A stretch of 64,000 nucleotides of DNA from Cladobotryum mycophilum (GCA_036429605.1 JAVFKD010000002.1:3348001-3412000), one strand, 5' to 3'; positions 34,662-46,077 are shown, counted from the first letter of the stretch. Numbers and translations are program-made. Notes: generated by a model from the letters alone, not told the origin.

Positions 34662-35762
34662 TTAACGGGTGAACAGTCGACGCTCCGTTGGTGGGGCATC
34701 AGAAGCTAAATCGAGTTTCAAAATTCGTCGAAGATCATTCTCCATAGCCTGGAGATTGTTTGTTCGGCCAAATGCAGGTGCATTGACTTGTGTATTGGGC
34801 AAAGGAACAGCATTAATGCTGCCAGAGAATGGTGCAGGAGCTACCGTGTGAGTTGACGGGCCCGTATTAGATGGAGACGCTCCGCCAAAAAGAAACCTCT
34901 TGAGAGCTTCAGTCGGATCCTCCGTCACGGGTTGAGGCGATGGTCTCGAGGGGTCCTGGCTAGGACTTGGACGAGGACCACGTGCGGCCTTGATTCGATC
35001 CTGGTAGGGTGTTGAAAAGGCAGGTCCCATTGGTTGACCAGGACTGCCGTCTAATTCGAAACTATCAATGCCATGGAATGACTGCCTCACATGAGAGCGA
35101 CGGGCTTGTGGGACGGTAGAAGGGAAATTGGAGAGGTCGAAGTTAGATGGTGGTGATATTGGACCAGCTTGGTTGAATGGTTTCTTGACACTAGCCGTCT
35201 CTCGAAGCTTTTCCTCCCGGTGCGCACGAAACATGAAATCAAGAGGAGACTCGTGGTTTCTGGACACAGAAGATGGGCGATATGGCGTAGGCACCTCAGT
35301 ATCCGTTGCAGGAGGAGATGGCTCCTGAATTATCTCCTTTCTTGGGAGTGGTGATTCGCTGGATGACTTGGACAGGAAACTAGGAATAGGAAGAGCCGAT
35401 GGAGCAGGAGAGGCATGGAAAGTCGCGCCAGCAAAGGCCGTGCTGGCCCTGGCCTTTGCCAAAGGAGATCGGTGCGGCGGTGAAGAGTCATCGTTTTCCG
35501 GCGATGTGGGTAGGTTCTTGGGCTTGGGTTTGGTGGTTTTGTTTCGCTGCTTCGAACTGGTCTGCGAGACATTTCCGTTTGCAGGTGCGGGTGATGCAAA
35601 GCCTGCTTTGTCCGGCGTCTGTGGCGTCTTGTGTTGACGCGAAATCGAGTACACCGGAACATCATTTTCGGATGCATAGGCCTTTTGCCCTGCTGCTCTA
35701 CCATTATAACGGCCGTTTTTACGACGCGCAGGCGTCGCCTTGGGAGGTGAGGTGTTATCCAT
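34662..35762 (-). CDS. EDC1/PNRC-like mRNA decapping activator (predicted)
   Basis: A single exon encodes 366 residues, mostly low-complexity and rich in Pro, Ser and Thr. The recognisable part lies about a third of the way in: FAGATFHASPAPSALPIPSF followed by LSKS. This resembles the PNRC/EDC1 short motif, in which an aromatic-Ala-Gly and a downstream LPxPxF stretch bind the EVH1 domain of Dcp1 and stimulate Dcp2 decapping. Other possibly conserved islands are YASENDVPVYSISRQHKTPQ, ESPLDFMFRAHREEKLRE and a C-terminal helix NNLQAMENDLRRILKLDL. The role is inferred from the motif; the protein would act in cytoplasmic mRNA decay. It diverges from RBX1. The start is the first ATG of the long frame. 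Confidence 0.7.
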   Translation of the reverse strand: MDNTSPPKATPARRKNGRYNGRAAGQKAYASENDVPVYSISRQHKTPQTPDKAGFASPAPANGNVSQTSSKQRNKTTKPKPKNLPTSPENDDSSPPHRSPLAKARASTAFAGATFHASPAPSALPIPSFLSKSSSESPLPRKEIIQEPSPPATDTEVPTPYRPSSVSRNHESPLDFMFRAHREEKLRETASVKKPFNQAGPISPPSNFDLSNFPSTVPQARRSHVRQSFHGIDSFELDGSPGQPMGPAFSTPYQDRIKAARGPRPSPSQDPSRPSPQPVTEDPTEALKRFLFGGASPSNTGPSTHTVAPAPFSGSINAVPLPNTQVNAPAFGRTNNLQAMENDLRRILKLDLASDAPPTERRLFTR

Positions 35763-37213
35763 CTTTGTTATTTTCTTGGTGGTGTGGTGGAATTACGGAG
35801 ACTCGCGTGAGACGCAGGACAAGGGAACCGGCAGTAAGATGAGGATTGGTTTCAGACGATGATGTATTAAATGTGTTAGGAGCCGGGAGGTCTGTCTCGC
35901 TGAGTTGATTGTGTTGTGCTCGTGGCAAGAGGAATGAGGGAGTCAGGAACAGTGTGTTGTGAGAATGAATTGTTCGGCGCGACCATGATGTGTTCGCAAG
36001 GGATGTCGTTTGTTGATAAAGGAAAGCCAAAGAGGCTAGGAAGGGAGGCAAAGACGCTGGAAGTATTGCAACGAGAACTCTAGCTCAGCGTAACAGCCCA
36101 TTCAGCCCCGCTAGGTACATAATAACAAACATTTCTCCCCGCATGCCTGAGAACCTTGTTTTGATTGACATCAATGCCAAAATGAGAATACTCGGAGTTA
36201 ATATTATTAGTGTAGTTTATTTTTTTAAAAAAAAATTTAAAAAAAAGTTATCAAACAGAGTTAAATATTACATTTTCATACACTGCAAGCCCTCACGACA
36301 TTAAATAAGTTTGAGAGATGGATCTGATGGCCAAGACTTACACCATTTACCTACATTAGGTACTAAGTAGATATACTTCTTCTGGATGCCTTACAGGCGG
36401 CCTACCTCTCGAGTGTGTCGCCTTTATCACTCAGGCCTAAAAGTTAATTGCTGTGTTAAACAAGACATGAAATGAGGTAACCAATGACTACTACGGCGGG
36501 GGGCTGCGAGCAAAACAAAGGGGGTAAACTGCGGCCGCCTTCAATAGGTACCTTACAAGTTCTCCTCTCCTCTACAGCTATAGAGATGCTTGCCAAGACT
36601 AAGTATCATTTACTCCTGCAGGACTTGGTCGTCCGCTCAATGATCGGGCAGAATAGGCCCCACATTGCCCTGCCCCTCATTGGTGTGCAGCAGGCGGGCA
36701 GGCAGGCAAGGCAGGTATTTGGCTGTGTGGGGTTGAAGGAGACAACAAGGTCTTTCGCGTCTCTTTGTTTTTGTGCTTTGCCTGCCATCGGTCTTGTTGC
36801 CTTCGGGTTGAGGGGTGATTCTTGTATCTTATCTTGGGCCTTAGCTTCCCAGGTACCTACCTATCTGTATCTGTATCTGTATCTGTATCCATTGACAGAC
36901 ACATCCGCATCTGCACTTGGAACTGAGCTCTCCATCAAGGTGCCAAGCTACCCGAATTAACGGCCTGGCTTAGTAACTAAGCTGGTAAGTGATTGAGCTT
37001 GTTTATTTGAAATGCATCCCACTTCGTTTTAACATTCTCAAACTAAGAATCCGACAGAAATCATATTACATCTCGAACTTCCAAAACGCTGGTCGCTCTC
37101 CAGTTTCGACAAACCGATCCTTTAATCTGCTACACCTCGCCTACTGGTAGAATTAACACACTTTGCCTCCTTTGTTCGCCATCTCTCTACACGACTATCT
37201 TCTAGAATCCGAC
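35763..37213. other. Divergent 1.45-kb spacer
   Basis: Separates the decapping-activator-like gene (-) from RBX1 (+). It holds an A/T homopolymer patch at about 36221-36249, a TATCTG microsatellite at 36862-36889 and GGTACC strings. An ATG-initiated 158-codon plus frame at 36484-36960 includes the microsatellite and has no family resemblance. Confidence 0.5.
36862..36889. repeat. (TATCTG)4 microsatellite
   Basis: Four perfect TATCTG units plus TATC, within the spacer about 325 bases upstream of the RBX1 start codon. Confidence 0.9.
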
Positions 37214-37738
37214 ATGGCCGACGTTGAAATGAGCGATGCCCCAGTCGCTGCCAAGAAGGCTGAGGGGTCGAACGGGAAGGGCGTCGATGGGAAGAAGAAG
37301 TTTGAGGTGAAGAAGGTTTGTCCTGTTGGCATCTCATTGGGAGTGGGGGGCTATGCTAACCCGAGTAGTGGAATGCTGTTGCGCTCTGGGCGTGGGACAT
37401 CGTCGTAGACAACTGCGCCATCTGCCGAAACCACATCATGGATCTATGTATGCTTCACATACCTTGCTGCCCTATCTCTCATCAAGAGGCTAATCAAACT
37501 GTTTGTTAGGTATCGAGTGTCAGGCAAATCAAGCTTCCGCAACAAGCGAAGAGTGCACAGTAGCTTGGGGTATTTGCAATGTGAGAAGCCCGTTGCGTCC
37601 CATACGCAGTTTAAAGAGTCTTATCTAATATTACAACAGCATGCTTTCCACTTCCATTGCATTTCGAGATGGTTGAAGGCCAGATCCGTTTGTCCCCTAG
37701 ACAACAGAGATTGGGAATTCCAAAAATACGGTCGTTAA
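37214..37738 (+). CDS. RBX1: RING-box protein Rbx1/Hrt1 (SCF ubiquitin ligase)
   Basis: Catalytic RING subunit of cullin-RING ubiquitin ligases; it recruits E2 and Nedd8-loading factors to cullins. Four exons (37214-37315, 37369-37447, 37510-37580, 37640-37738) join in phase to 116 residues. The N-terminus is MADVEMSDAPVAAKK; KKFEVKKWNAVALWAWDIVV is the cullin-binding strand. Zinc ligands follow: [20 protein letters not shown], then ECTVAWGICNHAFHFHCISR and CPLDNRDWEFQ, the RING-H2 pattern with the extra zinc site of Rbx1. The length matches yeast Hrt1. An F-box protein gene lies 1.5 kb downstream, but that is probably coincidence. Confidence 0.95.
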
Positions 37739-39289
37739 ATGGTGGTAGATGGACTATAGTTGGACCAAAAGAGACTTCAAGGGATGTCGTTTTCAGCAAC
37801 ATCAGAGTTGCCTTGGTGTTAGGGAGCATCATCGCCGGCCCCATTTAGGGCCGACTAAATATTTATTTTGTTGATTTGCCTATCCCCCACGTGCCTTTAA
37901 TCCAGATCCGACCGGGAGCCATTTAACAGGATTCGTGTTGTAGAAGGGCCATGATGGCACAGCTACGAGGAATGTCAATAGAGTGCCTGACAGTCCAACG
38001 TACATGCACAGCCGAATATCCTGTAAAGCGTAGCCGATATTGAAAGCAATGAGCTTGGGTATGTAAGCATTACAATAGTGCTATAGGGGAGGGAGAGTTT
38101 CATACTCCAGTCAAGGCCAACAGAATAGTCGCATAACCTTCAGCACGTCGTTGACCGTCAAAATCCTGGAGATCGAAACCTCATCAGCTTCAATTCTTGA
38201 TCAAGCAGTGAGGTGGGGGTCTTACAATTGTGCCCTCCACTACATCCCTCGCCTTGTCGAGAATTTGTTCAGCCATTGCTGTTGTTTCCTCGTCGGATTA
38301 TTCCTATCTAGGGTGCGTGGTTTGAGCTTGATGAAACTGCTTGTCTGAACCTGGCAGCTTAAGTTGGAGGTATTAGCGTATGCCTTAGCAAACGCGCCTC
38401 CATGAATGGGGGACACGTCGACAGATGCGATTGAAATGTGGCGTAGGGGCCTTCGATTTGCCGCTACCTAGTGTGGCGGTGTACTGAGTTCTCTCTGCAC
38501 ATGCCTACCTCCAGGGCTAGTAGGTAGCATCATTTGCAACACCACCCCCAAGTCGAACTGATCGACGAGTAGTTCAGGTAGGGGTTTAAAGGTCACCAAA
38601 ACAATTTTGCAGAAAGTGAAGCTATACTAGGGTCAATCTCTTTTATGATATCAAATAAATGCGATGTTTCCCTCTACTATTTTACCTTTTGATGAGTACT
38701 ACCTTGGTGGGTGGCGTCACTCATCTCATAGATGACGCTTCCATTAGGTATCTTATAAGTCTAGCAAGGATGTGTTTCTAGTACATATAATTATATGTAG
38801 TGGAAAATTTATCCATCAGGCTTCGATGTTGCCCCATTTTCTGCATCCACAAGATGAAAAATTAGAGGCGCATGGTTCTGTTTTCTGGTCAAACAACCCT
38901 TTTCCCAAACACAAAATGGTACATCGAGGAAAGCTTATAGCCAGCCGTCAAAGTCAAATCATCATAGATAGCTAAACACACAAAGTTTCCAGCTTGCTAA
39001 ATGATTACATTTACCGCTACAATAGCGTAGTCAAGCGAAGTAATATGGACACTTTGCCAGGCCGCCTGTGATCATAAGTAGCCCACGAATTGCTCCAAGT
39101 TTACAGAATCTCTTTCCCTCAATACATCGCTTCAGTCAGCTTCCTCAACAGAGGGACCCCCGAGGGAGCTTACGACCCCATACGTACTTTGTTGCCACTC
39201 TTTGCCTGGGACATGCCATTCTTTAAAATGTTCGAGGAGAAACTTGCCCAAGGACTCATGTTGTAAACAGCCGTTCCGAGCCGGCTCGA
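37739..39289. other. Spacer RBX1 / F-box gene
   Basis: About 1.55 kb without a recognised gene, relatively A/T-rich. It should contain the RBX1 3' end and the F-box gene promoter. Confidence 0.5.
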
Positions 39290-40962
39290 ATGTCCTTTTC
39301 CATCTCTATCACCATCAATGATCAAACACCTTTCATGATGGCCAACATAGGCAACGACGCCAACGACCAGGAAATTACCGATCGCAAACCGAAGAGAGAA
39401 GGCACCCTACAATGGGTTTCCTTGCCTGTCGAGCTTCGCCTTATGATTCTACATATACTTACACACGAACGTCGTGGTTTGGCATCATATGCTTCAGTTT
39501 GTAAGGAATGGCAGCTTGTTATAGAGAAAAAGAACTTTCATCAGCTGAAGATACAGGCATCATGCCTTGACGATTTTAAATATATGATCACTCGACAGAG
39601 GAGACTTGTAAAATATGTTTGGTTAAACATAGAGCTTTCAACATATACTTGTCGAAGTTGTCAATGGAGAGAATCAGAGTCATGGACATCATACAACAAC
39701 TCTATCATAAGAAAAGCGATCTCGAAGTTATTTTCTATTTTAAGTACCTGGAATCTAGTTGACGATGGTTTAACATTAGAGCTCAGCACTCAATCTTCGA
39801 GTGACTCCGAACACTGGTTTAAGAATGATCATTTTGGAGTTGATGTTAAGGATGAAGATACAACTATCGAAACTGGAAACCAGTTACAGAGGTGGCATGA
39901 TCCAAAACACGGTTGGATCAATGGTCAGCAGGTTACAGCTCCTGGCGGGCTAGCTTTATTGCGACTCTTCGAGAGCGTTGACTTAAATTTTCCAGAGGCA
40001 CTGCCTAAAGTTCACGCGGTCACGAGTTTTATCCTACGTCGACAAGTCCGTCGTCGGTTTACTTACAAAACTCTACAGCATTTACTAGATAAGCTCCCTC
40101 AACTAGAGCGTCTGGCTTATGAGCCATGGCGAGTGTGGGCTACATTAATACGGCAAAGATGCGATAGGGGTAAGTACACTATCTAATGCGCACTGAATCC
40201 CCTCCTTATACATTACTACCTCAAACTCCACCCATCGAATGCCCCATGCCTGAAGTTTCTCACAACTATATTATAGAATATAAATACCTCATTGAGGAAT
40301 GCCTACCAAAGAGGCTCAAGAGGATATCAGTGTTTGAAGATTTTAATGAAGACCATATTACACCACTCCAACTATTCCGACGAGGGTCAATCTTTCAGAT
40401 AGGCCCTATCCGGCACGCAGACCCTACGGTCGGTGCGGCTTTTGCCTATAGAAGTCTCGACCTCGAGCAACTTTACGTCTCATACTTGGTCGATGCTCAT
40501 CATTTCTTTCAAGCATTTCAGCCACTATGGACTTGGGACTACCTACAGTCTCTAGTACTTACATCCCAATTGTTAACTTATACAACATGTCGTATAGAAA
40601 TTTCTAGTCTTTTACGCGATGCTGGAGTAGCTGCATTAAATATGCCGAAGTTGCATACTATGGTAATATGGAATGGTGGAAAAGGAGAAGCTTGCGCATT
40701 TATATACCATAAGAGATATAGGCATTCCTCAATTACATGGCGTGGTACGTGGGATCTAGCACTACAGCCAAGCACGATAGAGACATGGGAAAGAGTTGCC
40801 ACTAAGTTCAACCGATGTAAAATCCAGGTTGAGAAGCAACGACTATTTGGCGATGTCATCGGTTCCCACGGTGATGCTATTCATCAGTTGGACTTACCTT
40901 TTGGAGTCATTGACCCTACATCTTTACGGCAGATACAGAGGGAGGGAACAGGTCGGACTTAG
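39290..40962 (+). CDS. F-box protein (DUF6546-like)
   Basis: Two exons, 39290-40169 and 40256-40962, join in phase 1 to about 528 residues; the donor is GGTAAGT and the acceptor CTGAAG. The F-box is at about residues 42-80 (WVSLPVELRLMILHILTHER then ASYASVCKEWQLVIEKKNFH), which binds Skp1 in SCF ligases. The rest resembles the large, lineage-expanded family of fungal F-box proteins with a degenerate C-terminal domain, with FEDFNEDHITPL and RDAGVAALNMPKLHTMVIWN. The substrate is unknown. Codon choice looks more A/T-ending than in its neighbours, consistent with a fast-evolving accessory gene. Without the intron the first frame would end at 40186; the phase-correct intron joins both frames into one protein. 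Confidence 0.78.
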
Positions 40963-41147
40963 AGTATCAACCTAACTTCAGTAGTTCCTTCATTAAATAA
41001 TATATCAGTTGCTATCTGTTCTTACCTTCAATTCTCCGTTAGCTACCTTCGTTTGGAAAGTACTAGGTATGTTGATTGTGATAAGGCTTGATCAAGTCCA
41101 GAATGTATCGTTGTCTCTCTTCCTTCTCCTCCATAATCATCATGACC

Positions 41148-41169
41148 ACAACTACAACTACAACTACAA
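41148..41169. repeat. Short (ACAACT)n microsatellite
   Basis: Three ACAACT units and a partial unit. They are followed directly by a good splice-donor-like GTGAGT at 41171, which may belong to a small unrecognised gene. Confidence 0.7.
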
Positions 41170-41441
41170 ATGTGAGTATCCTCATCTATTCGCTCTTCAT
41201 CTGTTCCTGTCTTTCTTTTTGCTTCAACTATTTGGCCCGTAGGCTGGAAGTCTCCAGACTGTTGTCTGGACTTTGACAAGTCTTTACCCTACAATTTCCT
41301 CTTACACTGTTACGTTTACTGGAATGGAATAATTTCGTCTCGTAAACGACAACAGTAGCTCGTTTTTAATGAGCTTTTGATATCTTCCTTTATTTCTACG
41401 CTGATATTGATAAATTCTATATTGACTGGAATTTTGCTTAG

Positions 41442-41637
41442 GCCAACACTTCGATCTGGGCGCGTTGTCTCTGCCGCCGCCGCTCTCCAACGAGCCATCG
41501 CCGCCGAAAACATCGCCTCCCAGGAGTGGGTTTGGCGCTCGCACGAGCCAGGAAATGAAGAAGCGCGCCTTCGGGCGATGAGACGAGCCGAAAAGGCTCT
41601 AGAACGGGCCATTCGCCTGGCCCAAGGGGGTCAATAA
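41442..41637 (+). CDS. Possible 3' exon of an unrecognised small gene
   Basis: The frame from 41442 to the TAA at 41635-41637 has strongly coding-like codon choice (GCC, ATC, AAC, CGC endings) and a helical translation, SAAAALQRAIAAENIASQEW followed by NEEARLRAMRRAEKALERAI. It has no ATG of its own. It begins right after a plausible acceptor (TTTGCTTAG). A possible upstream exon starts at an ATG near 41070 and could end in a donor at about 41175, but no combination is compelling. I do not recognise the family. It may be the end of a short protein, or a chance frame. Confidence 0.3.
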
Positions 41638-41737
41638 TCGTACGTAACCTAGTTTTCATTGACTTCTTTCCCCCATCTACTTGTCGATTCATTGAGGGAG
41701 CCTACGAAGCCCTGTCCAAGTGGTCTTGTGTGGAGGC

Positions 41738-41761
41738 GTCAGTCAGAGAGTTCTGACTGAC
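41738..41761. other. Perfect 10-bp hairpin (first of three)
   Basis: GTCAGTCAGA, a 4-base loop GAGT, then TCTGACTGAC: a perfect 10-bp inverted repeat. It is the first of three back-to-back hairpins in about 96 bases, 100 bases after the doubtful exon's stop. Confidence 0.8.
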
Positions 41762-41800
41762 CCAGGACGATTGGCTGGCGCCTTCTCGTGGTGTCCTGGG
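41761..41800. other. Second hairpin, 8-bp stem
   Basis: CCCAGGAC at 41761-41768 pairs with GTCCTGGG at 41793-41800. The 24-base interval contains GGCGCC and could extend the stem with a bulge. It shares its first base with the end of the preceding hairpin. Confidence 0.7.
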
Positions 41801-41807
41801 TTAGTAA

Positions 41808-41833
41808 CTGCAGATCTCATATGAGAGCTGCAG
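41808..41833. other. Third hairpin, 26-base near-palindrome
   Basis: CTGCAGATCTCAT is followed immediately by ATGAGAGCTGCAG. The two 13-base arms pair with one mismatch and no separate loop, so in RNA the centre would open into a loop. Confidence 0.8.
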
Positions 41834-42178
41834 TGAAGCGAAGATCAGCCAGATTGGATTGATTTAGACTGATACAATCAGTTTCAATTTCCATTATGAT
41901 GTACGCTAACTGAGTTTGTTGCAATCCCGATGTGGGTTGTTTTGCAAATGTGGAATCATGGCAGTATCTATGTAAAAGCATGCTTCAGTCCAAGGCGAAA
42001 GTGTCCTCTTTTTATACTTGTCAACACACTTTGAACTAATTCTATGTCACTACCCCGGCAACCGACAAGAGATTTGAAACCTTTTTATCTGGAGTGGAGT
42101 AGAATGTTGCGAATCTTCTAAAACTCCACCACCAGACACCCTAATGGGTCGGTGGGATATTGGGTTTGTATTTATTCC

Positions 42179-42724
42179 ATGACTTCGGGGGCTAACAAAA
42201 AGCTTGATATTTCTAGTCTTTTTATCGTCCCTTTCTTCCCTCCTCTTCGTCTTGCTAGATCCCCAAACTTCCCAAATCCATGGATTCCAGAAATGCTCTC
42301 TCTCAAACATCATGTCTACTACTGGGTAATCTCAGCGGCCGCAGCAACCGTACACCATGGTCTTGTTTCGCAACTCGGATGCCCTGAGGCGCTCTTCGGA
42401 TTTCTGTTGGTGCCATTGGGTACCTATGCTTTGTATGTGGTATGGAGCGGCCCATGGGGACCTTGGAAACGATTCGGATCTTCAATTCACATGGTCTCCA
42501 TTGGGTGTCTGCTGGTGTCCCTCGGCACAGTCACAGCGTCATTTCATGTGCCAGAAGTTGACATGACGCCAATTCAGGGGGCCATCCACACCCTATGTGC
42601 ATTCATAATCCTCGGCACTCTTGAGTCTATCAGACAGAATGCGAGTCAACCTCCTGTTATTACGACAGCTTCGAGGCCATTTCTAACATTAAATAGAGAC
42701 AAGATACCGAACCGTGTTTCGTGA
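42179..42724 (+). CDS. Hypothetical small membrane protein (about four TM)
   Basis: An open frame with ATGs at 42179 (181 residues) or 42293 (143 residues). From the second ATG it reads MLSLKHHVYYWVISAAAATV, then hydrophobic stretches LFGFLLVPLGTYALYVVW, IHMVSIGCLLVSLGTVTASF and IQGAIHTLCAFIILGTLESI, consistent with four membrane segments. Polar ends and amphipathic spacing favour a real membrane protein over chance. I do not recognise a family and see no intron. It stands alone in a gene-poor stretch with no informative neighbours. The segment before 42293 is less protein-like, so the shorter form is preferred. Confidence 0.4.
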   Translation: MTSGANKKLDISSLFIVPFFPPLRLARSPNFPNPWIPEMLSLKHHVYYWVISAAAATVHHGLVSQLGCPEALFGFLLVPLGTYALYVVWSGPWGPWKRFGSSIHMVSIGCLLVSLGTVTASFHVPEVDMTPIQGAIHTLCAFIILGTLESIRQNASQPPVITTASRPFLTLNRDKIPNRVS

Positions 42725-45700
42725 TACCTCGCCCCGCCCATGAATTAGAGCGTCTCGACTTGATCTCATGCCTCAAACACACCTACATTCTTGGATTTTT
42801 TGCTTCAGTGCTAATGGGAATTCTGAGGCTCGTCGATTTGGCTCTCCATAGACGGTATGGATCGGAAGTTTCATGTATGAAAATCTAGGCAAGTCATCTA
42901 AAAAACATAGACGGTCATTTCGGCAGCGCAGTGGCTGTCTTGTACGTTGCAGGTCCGTTTGCAGATATTGCAGAGACGGTAAGAAATCTCTACAGCACAC
43001 CCTCTTTGGTCCGCAGTTTATTAGGAGCTAAATGAAAGCAACTAACAGGTGTTCTACCTCGTTCATAAACATCACTTCCCGGGCTTAATACCAAAGGCAG
43101 AGGAATTCATTCGTCCAGGGGAAGCCTAGCCGACAATGAGCCTACAGACAGTCAGATGTTCATTGGTATGGACAATATTACTTCTTTCCAAGTGGTACGG
43201 GAGGTAATCGATGTCAGCTGTTTCATCTAATAGCAACTGTCGCTTAGCCCACGTGCGACCATCAGAAGCGGAGGCTTGATGTCCTGTTAGCTCTAGCCTC
43301 TGATTTTACGTTCTTGTACGGGATTTTTCGAGTTCTAGGTACAGAGCCATGTTGGCTTATCATTGAGGGATAAGATACTACATGCAGAATCATTAACTTC
43401 TATACCAAAAATCTCGATTTAGCCAACGTCACACTCATGAATTACACTCTGGCTGAATACCGAACTACCTCAAGTCATCGGTGTAAGAGTACACAAGTCC
43501 ATACACTTATGCCGTATTCACAAAGGAGCTGGCTGCTTCAGTGCTGGTATGGCGGGATTGCGCCCCACGAATCGTAGTTCCGGCCTGTTGATGGTTGTTC
43601 AAGGGTGTTGTGATCTGCGGTAATGAGGGTTATCACGCCCTATCTAGCAAATATATGACGCAAGGGCTTACTCCGACCATGTTACAGTCTTATTAGTGAT
43701 TCCAGCACTACAAGCAGATGACGACTGTCTAAGCTAGACTACATGCTATGTAACTGGTTGCGACATAGCAGTGATGTTCGATCGTCAGTTGGATATGCAA
43801 AATACGACATCCGCCCTAACGAGATACGCTTGCTCAAGGTGGTCTTCCAGAGTCTGCAGCGATTTCTTTTCTATTGGCGGTGTTTCTAGCAGCGTGCATA
43901 AGTTCCATGCCATATTCGTAGGAGGACAGTGGTCAAGTTGTAATGAGGTTACTGCCACAAGGTGTATAAAATTAGAATCGGGAGCTCGGCACATGGATAT
44001 GTTGACAGTAGGTAACTGTTTCACAACAATCTTGCCTGCTTCAACAGCACGAGGATTGCGTTGGCCCAGACCAGTAAGTCGCCCATTGAGAGAAGCTTGG
44101 CAGCTTGGCTGAGGGATTTACCTGCCTACAAAGGTCAATCACCAATGCTTGCAAACGCCATTCGGTAAGACGGCCAAATCGGTTCAAGTCTGGGCTTTCT
44201 GAGCAATTAGGAAATGCCCGCATACAAAGAAACTGGACTATCAACGTTGGGGGTCTGCGAGAACTAGCAGCTGGGAGGCATAGAGAGGGGATCATCGCTT
44301 GGACTGTGACGTATATATGGCCTGGCTGATTCTGACCTTACCCACCAGGTACCAAGATAATACCTAGTAGTTCATCAATTGAGCAGACTTTAGGGAAGGG
44401 GATTTTGTTTTTCCAAGTTGGAGATCGAGTTTGCTTAGCCCGGGCTTACCATGGTCTAAACATGAAAGCAATCTGGATAAATGCCAAACATTTAATGCCA
44501 AGTCGATAAGCTCGTTGCATTCAAACGCAATTTGTGAGGTTGAGACATGGGGTACCTATACGACCATGCATGCAGGTGACCCTGCTTATGAGTGGTTATG
44601 GCGGTTGGTGAGATTGAATCCGTGGATGGAGCAGACAGACCCTTTGCACCGGACAGAGTCGCAGTACCTCGTACCCTAAGTACTAGGTACTATAGTAGGT
44701 ACCTACAGGGCTTTGACCAATCTGGAAGAGACCATTGAAGATGTGCTGCGAGTGAGAACCTGAAACTTAGCCGGCAGCCTTTAGGTTCCAGATTCCCAGG
44801 TCCAATGTTCCTTTAAATAGAGACCACTGAGCATCGAGGTCTTCAATACTTTGTCTCGCAAAATCTATACTTGGCAGCCACAGAAGATTCGTCAATGGGC
44901 ATAGTGGGATGCCAACCAATACCCGACATTCACTAACTGTTCAAGGTTCCTATTCGAGCTGACACAGTGTCTTTGTTCCGTGTCAAAGTTCTCGACACAC
45001 CTTTGATCCTTTCTGATGGAACAGCGATAAAGTTTAAGTCCTTTGTGACCAATTTCAGAGGAGACAGACTCCTTGGCACCGTCTTCAATTGGTGGGTTGC
45101 TTGCCACTATCGGTCTGTGAGTAGGTACCTAATACTTAAGACGCTCTGCTATTAGCGGGTTATGGCGGGCTGGCGGGTGATAGCACCACTAGGTAAGTAA
45201 GTTAGTAGGCACGGAGTAGGTAACAACCAAATGGGAAAAAAATCCTTTTCCTTTCTTTTCAGCCAGACTCAGACGGGACCTTTCATCGCTTTATTCCCCT
45301 CTCATTCACCTCTCCTTCTCATACTGCGACTTTTTGTTGCTTGCTCACTTCATATTGGGCCATTTGCATCAACACTTTCTTCCGATAAACCCCTTTTTTT
45401 GCTTGCAATCCGGCATTGCTATCTCGCTTGTCATTTCGTCTAGAAACGTAACGGTTATTGCTCACTCTCCTTCGTGACTAAGCTTGCCGTCGCATAAGGT
45501 TGAGCGCCCGCCACACAACGTCGGCGAAATCTATCAATCAATCAATCACTACGAATATCGAATGCTTCATATTGCTTGAGAAAAGAAAAAAATACAAATC
45601 CGTCAACTTCGAGAAGCGATTGTCTTGCTTCCTGCTCGCTTCTAATATACCCCGTATCCTCCGAAACCTTCAAGTTGGCTCAACTCGCCTTCAAAGTCGT

Positions 45701-46077
45701 CACCTTTCCGTCGCTCGTTGGACCCGGCTGCTGGGTCTACAGCGGAGTAAACAAGAAGCCTCCATAACTGGCCCTACCGGCAATCAATCGATCACTTTCA
45801 CTATCTTCAACCGCTATTCCCGCGATTCTGGCACTTCCGATAGGGAGGGACAGCGTCAACTGGTATTCACAATTTTGTTCTTCACGAGGCACTCGGCGCG
45901 CCTCTGCCGCGCCGAGAGCGCATCTCGACCTGAATAAAGGGATAGGATACTTTTATCATTGAAGCATGTTGTGCTGCCCCTGAGTTCGGCGAGCGATATC
46001 AGCATCGTTATATATCCTGCACCTTGGCTTATAATTTCGGTTCTACCAATCACATTTCGAACGACTCAACCTCCACC
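42725..46077. other. 3.3-kb spacer without a recognised gene
   Basis: Only short, overlapping, unrelated frames occur. AGGTACC repeats lie at 44663-44706 and 45123-45132. The last 0.6 kb (about 45240-46077) is pyrimidine-rich and probably forms the promoter and 5' leader of the Mg transporter gene. Confidence 0.5.
44663..44706. repeat. GTACCT-type palindrome cluster
   Basis: AGTACCTCGTACCCTAAGTA followed by CTAGGTACTATAGTAGGTACC: the same unit type as the 31770-31853 cluster, again in a spacer. Confidence 0.65.

Noticed and set aside
36484..36960. 158-codon ATG frame between the decapping-activator-like gene and RBX1
   Set aside because: It runs through the TATCTG microsatellite (LYLYLYLY), lacks any family match and has poor codon bias.
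43771..44112. 113-codon plus frame in the 42.7-46 kb spacer
   Set aside because: No domain, no intron support, and comparable frames on the other strand; consistent with chance.
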